6,020 bases of DNA, from NCBI GenBank assembly GCA_016765515.1, contig JAESPT010000050.1:1-6020 (forward strand). The letters are read 5' to 3'. Shown one piece after another: positions 1 to 4,922 of this stretch. Each line of letters opens with the position of its first letter. Position 1 is the stretch's first letter. The DNA is from Sneathiella sp. Its GTDB lineage: Bacteria; Pseudomonadota; Alphaproteobacteria; Sneathiellales; Sneathiellaceae. The notes under the pieces were generated by a model. The model ran no database searches. It saw only the letters and a program-made list of their open reading frames with translations, and was not told where the DNA came from. Made by a program: the position numbers and the translations under genes.

Positions 1-356
1 ATAATTCTTCCAGCATCGCGACCGCCGCCAAGGCCTGATCCAAAGGGATATCCAAAAGGAAAGTCGAATGCCAGTAAAACATTGCCTGTTGAATCCTGCG
101 CTAACTTGAAAAGCTTTTCCATACAGGAATGACGAGTCCGGAAATATTCTTGGACTTCTGGTTCGCCTTTTTTCTTCCAGGCTATCCAGCACCGATCAGC
201 GCTTGGTTTTTTTGGTCCCGGTTTTGTTGCTGCAGACCAGTCGATTACAACGATGAGATCAAAGATGACGTATTTTTCCTCATAATTGGAGCCTCTGCAA
301 AAAATCGAGTAAGATGCAATATTATGACGCTGAACGATAGCGCACGAACGGACCAT
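1..356 (-). CDS. Conserved protein with DWSA and FDFPFGYP motifs, 3' end outside window
   Basis: An uninterrupted minus-strand frame covers the first 356 bases and leaves the window without a stop, so only about 118 N-terminal codons are visible. It encodes VVIDWSAATKPGPKKPS near residues 36-52 and LLAFDFPFGYPFG near residues 97-109. I recall this motif pair from an uncharacterised alphaproteobacterial family with inconsistent cofactor-biosynthesis annotations, and I do not assert a function. A beta strand ending in Asp (D39) followed later by another hydrophobic strand ending in Asp-Phe-Pro resembles the start of an RNase H-like fold; that is inference. The start is uncertain. In-frame ATGs at 356 and 401 lack a Shine-Dalgarno sequence, whereas the best initiation signal (AGAGG, 8 bases, ATG at 283) is in another frame and would join this one if the five-A run at 273-277 held one more A. 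Coding is likely; family identity is tentative. Confidence 0.65.
   Translation of the reverse strand, partial: MVRSCAIVQRHNIASYSIFCRGSNYEEKYVIFDLIVVIDWSAATKPGPKKPSADRCWIAWKKKGEPEVQEYFRTRHSCMEKLFKLAQDSTGNVLLAFDFPFGYPFGSGLGGGRDAGRI
292..296 (-). promoter_or_regulatory. Shine-Dalgarno AGAGG for an out-of-frame ATG at 283
   Basis: Minus-strand AGAGG lies 8 bases before an ATG at 283-281, the best ribosome-binding arrangement near the start of the leftmost gene. That ATG opens only 13 codons before a stop, but one extra A in the following A run puts it in the frame of the conserved protein. This supports a start here combined with a frame break, rather than a start at 356. Confidence 0.4.
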
Positions 357-360
357 GAAA

Positions 361-401
361 ATGACAAATTGTCTAGCAACATAGAAGGCAAACTTTGTCA
401 T
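361..401. repeat. Inverted repeat ATGACAAA / TTTGTCAT in divergent intergenic region
   Basis: ATGACAAA at 361-368 is matched by its exact reverse complement TTTGTCAT at 394-401, with 25 bases between. A further TTGTC half-copy sits directly next to the left arm (369-373). The set lies between the divergent leftmost gene and the small secreted-protein gene, close to the latter's ribosome binding site, where an operator or a leader hairpin could act. No regulator is identified, and 8-bp arms can arise by chance in this composition. Confidence 0.3.
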
Positions 402-418
402 AACGGTAGGAGAATGAG

Positions 419-682
419 ATGAAGCGTAGTTTATTGGCAGTTTGTTTGGCGGCGATGTTGATGGGAGCTGGGCCGGTCAGTGTGCAAGCAGAAGAAAAAG
501 GCGCAGATGAACTTGCTCTTGAAGGATTGAATAAATTAATTGATGCCTTGAGCGTATTCATTGATGCAATTCCGCAATATGAGACTCCGGAACTTCTGGA
601 TAATGGCGATATAATTATTCGGCGAAAGCAAAAGGAAGAGAAAATGGAAAAGAGCCCGGGGATTGAGAAAACAGCGACCTGA
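419..682 (+). CDS. Small secreted protein with IPQYETPELLDNGDIIIRR motif
   Basis: The product is 87 residues. It opens with a typical Sec signal peptide: two basic residues (K2, R3), a hydrophobic stretch at about residues 5-19 and a VQA site, giving predicted cleavage after A24. The mature part of about 63 residues is acidic and probably helical (ELALEGLNKLIDALSVFIDAI), followed by the motif at residues 51-69 and a lysine- and glutamate-rich tail. I recall short alphaproteobacterial periplasmic proteins with this helix plus PQY-x(3)-E-x(3)-NGDIIIRR layout; none has a function known to me. The start is well supported by AGGAG at 408-412, six bases upstream. The gene stands alone, diverging from the leftmost gene, with 94 bases before ada on the same strand. 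No membrane anchor or lipobox is present after the signal peptide, so a soluble periplasmic product is expected. Confidence 0.85.
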   Translation: MKRSLLAVCLAAMLMGAGPVSVQAEEKGADELALEGLNKLIDALSVFIDAIPQYETPELLDNGDIIIRRKQKEEKMEKSPGIEKTAT

Positions 683-768
683 TTTTTCAGCGATTGAATT
701 TTACTGCGGGATTCGGATAGTTGTGAATTAATCTCCGATTTATATCTTGGTCATCGAAGTACACGGGC

Positions 769-772
769 GGAG
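769..772 (+). promoter_or_regulatory. Shine-Dalgarno GGAG deciding the ada start
   Basis: GGAG in GGCGGAGAATT precedes two consecutive ATG codons at 777 and 780, with spacings of 4 and 7 bases. The frame is also open from a TTG at 747, but nothing resembling a ribosome binding site precedes that codon, and the extra ten residues do not look like an Ada N-terminus. Translation therefore very likely starts at 777 or 780. Confidence 0.6.
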
Positions 773-776
773 AATT

Positions 777-1838
777 ATGATGAACAGGCAAGAAATGACA
801 GCAGCAGTATTTTCTCGTGATAAAGAATGTGACGGTCGTTTTGTTTATGCTGTGAAAACAACGGGTATATACTGCAGGCCCTCCTGTCCTTCCAGACATG
901 CGAAAGTCGAGAATATAATCTTTCTGGATTTACCGGAATTTGCTGAGACAAAGGGTTTTCGGGCTTGCAGGCGGTGTCGACCTGATTTGGCAAATGTGAA
1001 AGATCCCTTATTGTCCCTGACACGCCAGATATGCGGGATGATTGAACGTCATTTGGACAATCAATCTGGAGAAAAGCTCTCTCTTGTCACTTTTGCTGCT
1101 GAGACTGGCTATAACGAAGATTATCTTGCGCGCAGTTTCAAGAAGATCATGGGTATCAGTCCTTTCGATTATTACGACACGTTGCGCAACAAAAAACTCA
1201 AAGAGAATTTGCAAAAGGGCGAACCCGTGTCTGAAGCCGCTTATGGGGCCGGGTTTGGGTCCTCAAGCCGATTGTATGAGAAAGCGAATGAGCGCCTGGG
1301 AATGACCCCGGCCTCCTATGCGCGGGGCGGAAAAGGGGCTGAGATCGCTTATACAATCGTCACATGCTTTTTGGGAAAGATGCTGGTTGCTGGAACCCGA
1401 AAAGGCATTTGTGCTGTTTATTTTGGGGATAAAGATGACGCTCTGATAGATGAGTTAAATGTTGAGTTTCCCAAGGCAGAGATTGCACCGGAAATTGGAA
1501 AACTGGCGGAATGGACAAACAAGATTACGGATTTTCTGGAAAAAAAATCAGCAGTTATTCCGGAAATCCCACTGGATATGTATGGGACAGCATTTCAGCG
1601 GCGTGTCTGGCAGGAATTGTTGAAAATTGCCCCTGGTGAGACGAAAACCTATAAGGATATCGCGATCGGTATGGGGAAGGATAAATCTTCCCGGGCGGTT
1701 GGCCGGGCCTGTGCGACCAATCCAGTTTCCCTTATTGTTCCTTGCCACCGTGTCATCGGCACGGACGGTAAATTACACGGTTATCGCTGGGGGCTGGAGA
1801 GAAAAGAATTACTGCGTAGCTGGGAATTCGCTCAATAG
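777..1838 (+). CDS. ada: Ada: methylphosphotriester / O6-methylguanine-DNA methyltransferase and transcription activator
   Basis: The product of 353 residues has the full E. coli-type Ada architecture and nearly its length (354). The N-terminal zinc domain (about 1-80) has four cysteines, C33, C37, C64 and C67, in GIYCRPSCPSRHA and FRACRRCRPD. C33 matches the E. coli Cys38 that takes a methyl group from Sp-methylphosphotriesters and so turns the protein into an activator. An AraC-type helix-turn-helix domain follows (about 85-185, ending AAYGAGFGSSSRLYEKANE and LGMTPASYARGG). The C-terminal suicide methyltransferase domain (about 190-353) carries SRAVGRACATNP and VPCHRVIG, with C323 as the O6-methylguanine acceptor. 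No key residue is missing. In relatives the methylated protein activates its own gene and other alkylation-repair genes. I see no copy of the E. coli AAAGCGCA box in the 94 bases upstream and no alkB beside it. It ends 7 bases from the convergent gene. Confidence 0.97.
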   Translation: MMNRQEMTAAVFSRDKECDGRFVYAVKTTGIYCRPSCPSRHAKVENIIFLDLPEFAETKGFRACRRCRPDLANVKDPLLSLTRQICGMIERHLDNQSGEKLSLVTFAAETGYNEDYLARSFKKIMGISPFDYYDTLRNKKLKENLQKGEPVSEAAYGAGFGSSSRLYEKANERLGMTPASYARGGKGAEIAYTIVTCFLGKMLVAGTRKGICAVYFGDKDDALIDELNVEFPKAEIAPEIGKLAEWTNKITDFLEKKSAVIPEIPLDMYGTAFQRRVWQELLKIAPGETKTYKDIAIGMGKDKSSRAVGRACATNPVSLIVPCHRVIGTDGKLHGYRWGLERKELLRSWEFAQ

Positions 1839-1845
1839 ACGTGTT

Positions 1846-2376
1846 TTATTCTGGAATGTTTTTTAAGGCATCATACCCTAATTTAAGCTGCCTGTTCCGG
1901 GGAAGGCTTTTTAGGTAATCAAATCCTTCCCGGGTATTCTCATTGTATATTGGATCTGATTTTGCTTTGAGACGGTTTATTGCTTTAAACCAGATAATGT
2001 AAATTTTCATCTCATGAGTATGTTGATGTTCCAGTAGCCTGAACATGGCGCATGAGATGAAGAGCTGAAGATCTGTGACTTCTTCCGCTATCTCAATTAT
2101 AGGTGTTGATGTACCGGGTATTATCGGGTTTGCCATTGGCTCAAAGACAGACAAAGAAGACCAGAATAGTCTCCGGTCTTCCACATCGAGATAGTTCAAA
2201 TATTCCGGAACAATATCCGGTGCCTTTGCTTCCATGGATAGTTTGCGTAAAAGTTTATAGGCGGTGTTGGACAGAGCCTGGATCGCAACGGGATCTGCCT
2301 GTGAAAAATGCAGCCGTATTGTCAGATTTACCAACCGTCTTGAAGCCTCCAAATCGTGTAGTTTGAGCGTTTGCAT
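1846..2376 (-). CDS. Uncharacterised helical protein downstream of lytic transglycosylase
   Basis: From the ATG at 2376 the product is 176 residues, without signal peptide or membrane segment, so probably cytoplasmic. It looks largely alpha-helical, and its best landmark is ASRRLVNLTIRL followed by PVAIQALSNTAYKLLRKL (residues 11-46). I recall a widespread unnamed proteobacterial family opening with K-L-x-x-L/D-A-A-R-R and then P-V-S-I-H-T-L-A-A-A-A-Y; this looks like a divergent member, but no function is known to me. The frame is open from a TTG at 2433, which would overlap the preceding gene by 32 bases. I prefer the ATG because MQTLKLHDLEASRR matches the family start. Its only Shine-Dalgarno candidate, AAAGGA, is 15 bases upstream, unusually far. 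The gap of 25 bases to the transglycosylase stop suggests co-transcription and perhaps coupled translation. Confidence 0.75.
   Translation of the reverse strand: MQTLKLHDLEASRRLVNLTIRLHFSQADPVAIQALSNTAYKLLRKLSMEAKAPDIVPEYLNYLDVEDRRLFWSSLSVFEPMANPIIPGTSTPIIEIAEEVTDLQLFISCAMFRLLEHQHTHEMKIYIIWFKAINRLKAKSDPIYNENTREGFDYLKSLPRNRQLKLGYDALKNIPE
1890..1912 (+). terminator. Possible Rho-independent terminator for ada
   Basis: A plus-strand hairpin has GCCT at 1890-1893 pairing with AGGC at 1904-1907, extended by a few inner pairs around one bulged G, and is followed directly by five T (1908-1912). It lies about 50 bases past the ada stop, inside the 3' end of the convergent coding sequence. The stem is short and interrupted, so this is a candidate only. 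Confidence 0.35.
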
Positions 2377-2401
2377 AGGAAGTGAGATGTTTCCTTTCAA
2401 A

Positions 2402-3088
2402 TCAACCGTTAGCAATCTTCTCAATGCGGGCAACTCGCTTTTTCTTTGCGTCCTCTCTTTTCTTTTTTAACGCTGCCCTTTGCGCCCGGTGTTTGGCGCG
2501 GGCCTTTTCCAGGCGGACCAGAGTGTCTCTTTTTCGATCTTCCTTCCAAAGCCGGATGACTTTTGCCTTGTAGGGGACATAGTATTTTTTAGTTCGGGAA
2601 TGATAATAGGCGACGGCAAAATTCCAGGATTTGCTTTCGTTTCGCAGTTTTTTCAAGAGATTTCCGGCGTAACTGGTGTTTGCCGTAGGATCAAATGCTT
2701 CCTCTAGCGACTTGAAAGCCTTTGGATGCCAATGCAGATTGACCTGCATACACCCCACATCGATATTTTTCACACCTTTTGCCTGGAGTTTTCTAACTTC
2801 CGCAATAGCAGCGGCTTTACTCGGCAAATATCTCCCGCGTCCTTCTGAATAAACTGTCCAGGGCCAGGCAACAATTTCCCGGTTCTTGTCATGCCAACGA
2901 CCTGTTTCGGCGAGTGAGATGGCGTTTAACAAGCGGGTTGGTAACCGCAATTGTTTCTCAGTCATTGCCGTAGCCGTCCGGCAAGTTGTCAGGAATTCAG
3001 CGCCATTAGCCGGAAATTTTGCAGCATTGGCATGACTAGCGATGAAGCTGGAAGCAATGATTAAAAAGGTATAATAAATTTTACACAT
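2402..3088 (-). CDS. Secreted lytic transglycosylase (SLT domain) with basic C-terminal tail
   Basis: The product is 228 residues. A signal peptide (residues 1-22, cleavage after HANA) sends it to the periplasm. The SLT domain spans about 45-175: LLNAISLAETGRW places the catalytic glutamate at E61, DVGCMQVNLHWH (110-121) is the version of the usual GLMQIN motif, and NFAVAYYHS forms the late A-x-Y-x-x-G-like segment. Such enzymes cleave the MurNAc-GlcNAc bond to give 1,6-anhydro ends. WPWTVYSEGRGRYL and the long G-V-x-x-I-D-V-G-C-M-Q segment match a subgroup I know from alphaproteobacteria. The last 47 residues (182-228) contain 20 Lys or Arg and look like a charged helix, perhaps binding acidic polymers. 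The frame is open upstream to 3145, but the ATG at 3088 has AGGAG seven bases before it and starts exactly at the signal peptide. The uncharacterised helical gene follows closely. Confidence 0.9.
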   Translation of the reverse strand: MCKIYYTFLIIASSFIASHANAAKFPANGAEFLTTCRTATAMTEKQLRLPTRLLNAISLAETGRWHDKNREIVAWPWTVYSEGRGRYLPSKAAAIAEVRKLQAKGVKNIDVGCMQVNLHWHPKAFKSLEEAFDPTANTSYAGNLLKKLRNESKSWNFAVAYYHSRTKKYYVPYKAKVIRLWKEDRKRDTLVRLEKARAKHRAQRAALKKKREDAKKKRVARIEKIANG

Positions 3089-3095
3089 AATAAAT

Positions 3096-3100
3096 CTCCT
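3096..3100 (-). promoter_or_regulatory. Shine-Dalgarno AGGAG deciding the transglycosylase start
   Basis: Minus-strand AGGAG lies seven bases before the ATG at 3088-3086. It selects that start over the longer open frame from 3145, which would place 19 residues ahead of an otherwise normal signal peptide. Confidence 0.7.
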
Positions 3101-3152
3101 GCTGTTGGATATGCAGGAATTGTGCCGCTTTGAAAAAGGATGCACATTTATT

Positions 3153-3182
3153 ATTATAGGTAAGGGCGCGAAACGATGTGCA
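3153..3182 (-). promoter_or_regulatory. Candidate promoter for the lytic transglycosylase gene
   Basis: On the minus strand a perfect TATAAT (3158-3153) is preceded, 18 bases upstream, by TGCACA (3182-3177), which matches the sigma-70 -35 consensus at four of six positions. It lies about 65 bases before the transglycosylase start, within the 178-base gap after the N-formylglutamate amidohydrolase-family gene. This suggests that the transglycosylase and the gene behind it can be transcribed separately. I see no gene in the gap. Confidence 0.35.
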
Positions 3183-3266
3183 GATGATATTGGGATATCT
3201 CAGACGATACAGAACGGACCCTGTCGGCTCAATCCTCAAATTTGTAAAATTGGCAGTTGTGGCTGC

Positions 3267-4133
3267 TTAGCTGGTTTTCTTGAGACTCACGACGGCACTT
3301 ATGTCTTCGATAAATTTAGCGAGTTGATCCCTCAGTATAGGCATTTTATCTGTTGCGCTGAGAGTAGATTGCTCCATATACAATTTTCTGTTGATCTCGA
3401 TTTGTAAAGCGCTCACGCCTTTGTATGTGCTGCTATAATGCTCGGTGATAAATCCGCCAGCATAAGGTGAATTGTAAGATACCGAGTAGCCGAATGACTT
3501 TAGGATATGGGCGGCTCTGGTACTGTATTCTGTCGGGCAGGCGTTGCCAAAACGATCTCCGAGAATAAAATCTGCAAGCGTCGAGGTCGCCCCACTGTTA
3601 TTGGTTGCCGTTGGCATCGAATGGCAATCTATAAGGAGAATTTTTCCAAATTTTCTTATTCCCTCCTGAAGGAGGCTTTGTAACGCTGCATGATACGGAA
3701 AATAACAGAGCTCCAAGCGCTGCTGAACTTCCTGATAGGTGAGCGGATGGGAGTAGATGTTTTTGCCAGCTGAGACAACTTTTGGAATTGTACCAAGGCC
3801 TGCTGAAATACGGGTGCTACTAATGGTCACGTGGTTTGGCAAACTCTCAATGAACATTGTCGGATCCAGTTCATAGGGTGGCCGGTTTGGATCACAAAAA
3901 GCTCTTGGATAGTTGGATTTTATCAAGGGAGCGCCGAGCATGGGGGCCGCACCAAAGAGTTCATCAACTAAAAAGTCCTCTGATTGCCGAAGCGACAATA
4001 GGTCAAGTGCAGATTGATCGACAAAAGTTTCAGGATAGTAGGAGCCACTATGCGGAGAAGAAAAAACAAGGGGTGATGTCCAGTTATCGGGGTGTATTAT
4101 CTCGACGGGTTTTTTTGTGAGCAAAACATCCAT
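3267..4133 (-). CDS. N-formylglutamate amidohydrolase family protein
   Basis: The product is 288 residues, a normal length for the family, and cytoplasmic (no signal peptide). The conserved blocks appear in order: VFSSPHSGSYYP (H28), SEDFLVDELF (51-60), NYPRAFCDPNRPP (D81, N83, R84), LLIDCHSMPT (D169, H171), AGGFITEHY (H232) and ALQIEINRKLYM (E246, N248). These are the residues expected around the metal and carboxylate site of N-formylglutamate deformylase-like hydrolases, which release formate from N-formyl-L-glutamate at the end of one histidine-degradation route (HutG in Pseudomonas). No hut gene is nearby, so histidine degradation is not supported by context and the true substrate may be another N-acyl amino acid. 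I therefore give no symbol. The gene diverges from cpdR across 146 bases. The Shine-Dalgarno sequence before its ATG is weak, and no strong terminator follows it. Confidence 0.9.
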   Translation of the reverse strand: MDVLLTKKPVEIIHPDNWTSPLVFSSPHSGSYYPETFVDQSALDLLSLRQSEDFLVDELFGAAPMLGAPLIKSNYPRAFCDPNRPPYELDPTMFIESLPNHVTISSTRISAGLGTIPKVVSAGKNIYSHPLTYQEVQQRLELCYFPYHAALQSLLQEGIRKFGKILLIDCHSMPTATNNSGATSTLADFILGDRFGNACPTEYSTRAAHILKSFGYSVSYNSPYAGGFITEHYSSTYKGVSALQIEINRKLYMEQSTLSATDKMPILRDQLAKFIEDISAVVSLKKTS

Positions 4134-4279
4134 AATTGGTCAAATTTTCTCAATTTATTAACTAAAATAAAAGAGTGATCGTCCTATCATACGCCTCACA
4201 CTCTTTTGCTAACGAGGCTGTAATAGTATAGTCTCATACGTTAAGTTCAATAGACGAGTTAGAATAGTAGATATATCTT
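4134..4279. other. Divergent control region between the amidohydrolase-family gene and cpdR
   Basis: This AT-rich stretch has no gene. A possible -10 for cpdR, TATAGT, lies at 4227-4232, but the upstream hexamers (TTTTGC at 17 bases, TTGCTA at 15) are poor. cpdR is a CtrA target in some alphaproteobacteria, so I looked for TTAA-N7-TTAA and found only isolated TTAA half-sites, including one at 4241. The region also contains an inverted repeat (4169-4207) and a palindrome touching the cpdR start (4269-4278). Confidence 0.4.
4169..4207. repeat. Perfect 9-bp inverted repeat upstream of cpdR
   Basis: AAAAGAGTG at 4169-4177 is the exact reverse complement of CACTCTTTT at 4199-4207, with a 21-base loop that can form a small alternative stem, TGAT at 4176-4179 with ATCA at 4186-4189. 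The arms lie in the divergent control region, just upstream of the candidate cpdR -10. A split operator or a transcript hairpin is possible; neither can be decided from sequence. Confidence 0.45.
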
Positions 4280-4651
4280 ATGGCGCGGATAATCCTTGCA
4301 GAAGATGACAATTCAGTTCGCTATTTCCTGGCACGGAGTCTTGAAAAAGCGGGGCATGAGGTGCTGGCCTTTGCTGATGGCGAAGATGCGGTGCCCGCAT
4401 TGAATGCAGGACCATTCGATATTTTGATCTCTGATATTGTGATGCCCAGAATGGGCGGCATCGAATTAGCCATGATGGCAAAAGGAATTAGTGCAAATCT
4501 GCCGGTTATTTTTATTACGGGATTTGCTGCTGTCTCAATTGAGGCAATGGACAGTGTTGAAGGGGTCAATCAAATGCTCTCCAAACCCTTTCATCTGAAT
4601 TCCCTGGTTGAGGCTGTTGATCAGGCCCTGCAGGCAAAAGAAGCTTCCTGA
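4280..4651 (+). CDS. cpdR: CpdR-type single-domain response regulator
   Basis: The product is a stand-alone receiver domain of 123 residues without an output domain, close in length and sequence to Caulobacter CpdR. The opening MARIILAEDDNS supplies the acidic pocket (E8, D9, D10). SDIVMPRMGGIELA carries the phospho-acceptor D52, FITGFAAVS has the switch threonine T80, and LSKPFHL has the conserved K102. FITGFAAV and LSKPFHL are hallmarks of CpdR. In Caulobacter, unphosphorylated CpdR binds ClpXP and primes degradation of PdeA, McpA and other substrates, and phosphate arriving through CckA-ChpT switches this off. Other receivers such as DivK differ in these segments. The next gene is a tRNA with its own promoter. 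No Shine-Dalgarno sequence is visible before the ATG; instead the palindrome AGATATATCT ends one base before it. The start is fixed by the family N-terminus. Confidence 0.92.
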   Translation: MARIILAEDDNSVRYFLARSLEKAGHEVLAFADGEDAVPALNAGPFDILISDIVMPRMGGIELAMMAKGISANLPVIFITGFAAVSIEAMDSVEGVNQMLSKPFHLNSLVEAVDQALQAKEAS

Positions 4652-4693
4652 ATATTAGGGTAAAAGAATTTTCTTGTCTGTTCGAAAAGACAC

Positions 4694-4722
4694 TTGCAAT
4701 GCTTCTGACAGAGCATTATAAA
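4694..4722 (+). promoter_or_regulatory. Promoter of tRNA-Val, sigma-70 type
   Basis: TTGCAA (4694-4699) and TATAAA (4717-4722) are separated by the ideal 17 bases. A GC-rich discriminator (CCCG after one A) follows the -10, a feature usual at stable-RNA promoters under stringent control. The predicted transcript start, around 4729, leaves a leader of about 30 bases before the tRNA. The promoter begins 43 bases after the cpdR stop. Confidence 0.75.
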
Positions 4723-4758
4723 ACCCGAACTCCGGTTCCTCAATGAGGACCCTTATGG

Positions 4759-4835
4759 GGGTGTATAGCTCAGTTGGTTAGAGCGTTGCCTTGACATGGC
4801 AGAGGTCACAAGTTCGAATCTTGTTACACCCACCA
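4759..4835 (+). tRNA. tRNA-Val (anticodon GAC), CCA encoded
   Basis: The 77-base gene folds into a full cloverleaf. The acceptor stem GGGTGTA (4759-4765) pairs perfectly with TACACCC (4825-4831), followed by discriminator A and an encoded CCA. The D arm is GCTC-loop-GAGC with AGTTGGTTA in the loop. The anticodon stem TTGCC/GGCAG (one G-U pair) encloses TTGACAT, giving anticodon GAC, which reads valine GUC and GUU codons. The T arm is ACAAG-TTCGAAT-CTTGT. Nothing suggests damage. The 3' half is the probable attachment site of the neighbouring integrase. Confidence 0.97.
4811..4835 (+). other. Probable attachment site at the tRNA-Val 3' end
   Basis: Tyrosine integrases commonly recombine within the T arm and acceptor of a tRNA, restoring the gene on integration. 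Here an integrase on the opposite strand ends 88 bases beyond the tRNA 3' end, the usual arrangement at one border of an island. The partner repeat, a second copy of the tRNA 3' end, is not in the window and would lie beyond position 6020. The exact core cannot be set. Confidence 0.45.
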
Positions 4836-4893
4836 ATTTCTCTCTTTAAAAACAACAGTTTAGACATTTTGTGTCGTGATGGTCAAAAATCCA

Positions 4894-4916
4894 TTGCGTT
4901 AACACCGTTAACGCAA
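4894..4916. terminator. Perfect 10-bp inverted repeat behind the integrase, possible two-way terminator
   Basis: TTGCGTTAAC (4894-4903) and GTTAACGCAA (4907-4916) are exact reverse complements around the loop ACC. The repeat lies 6 bases beyond the integrase stop, between convergent integrase and tRNA. On the integrase strand five T follow four bases after the stem; on the other strand four T follow the stem within a few bases. That allows weak termination both ways, although the stem is only moderately GC-rich. Because GTTAAC is itself a palindrome, the element also reads as two tandem GTTAAC sites nine bases apart, so a protein-binding role near the attachment site is an alternative. Confidence 0.5.
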
Positions 4917-4922
4917 ACCCTT

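Noticed and set aside
129..422. Plus-strand open frame of 97 codons
   Set aside because: It lies opposite the leftmost minus-strand gene, whose frame carries recognisable motifs; the plus frame has a Phe, Trp and Cys-rich sequence and no ribosome binding site.
683..776. Ada-responsive box before ada
   Set aside because: No AAAGCGCA-like sequence was found; alphaproteobacterial Ada may use a different site, so absence says little about regulation.
2103..2707. Several plus-strand open frames opposite the transglycosylase and helical-protein genes
   Set aside because: They are shadows of minus-strand coding sequences with clear motifs, and their own translations show no family features.
3192..3205. 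Short inverted repeat GATAT / ATATC in the 3089-3266 gap
   Set aside because: Arms of only 5 bp in AT-rich sequence are expected by chance, and no T run follows.
3252..3266. Possible terminator after the amidohydrolase-family gene (GCAG / CTGC)
   Set aside because: The stem has only four pairs and no proper T tract, too weak to list as a feature.
3105..3407. Plus-strand open frame of 100 codons crossing the gap after the amidohydrolase-family gene
   Set aside because: It overlaps both that gene's 3' end and the transglycosylase promoter region, is Cys-rich and low in motif content, and has no ribosome binding site.
4241..4260. CtrA binding site upstream of cpdR
   Set aside because: Only a TTAA half-site is present; the second half at the expected 7-base spacing is missing.
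4672..4694. Small stem TGTCT / AGACA after cpdR
   Set aside because: Five pairs without a T run downstream; not convincing as a cpdR terminator.
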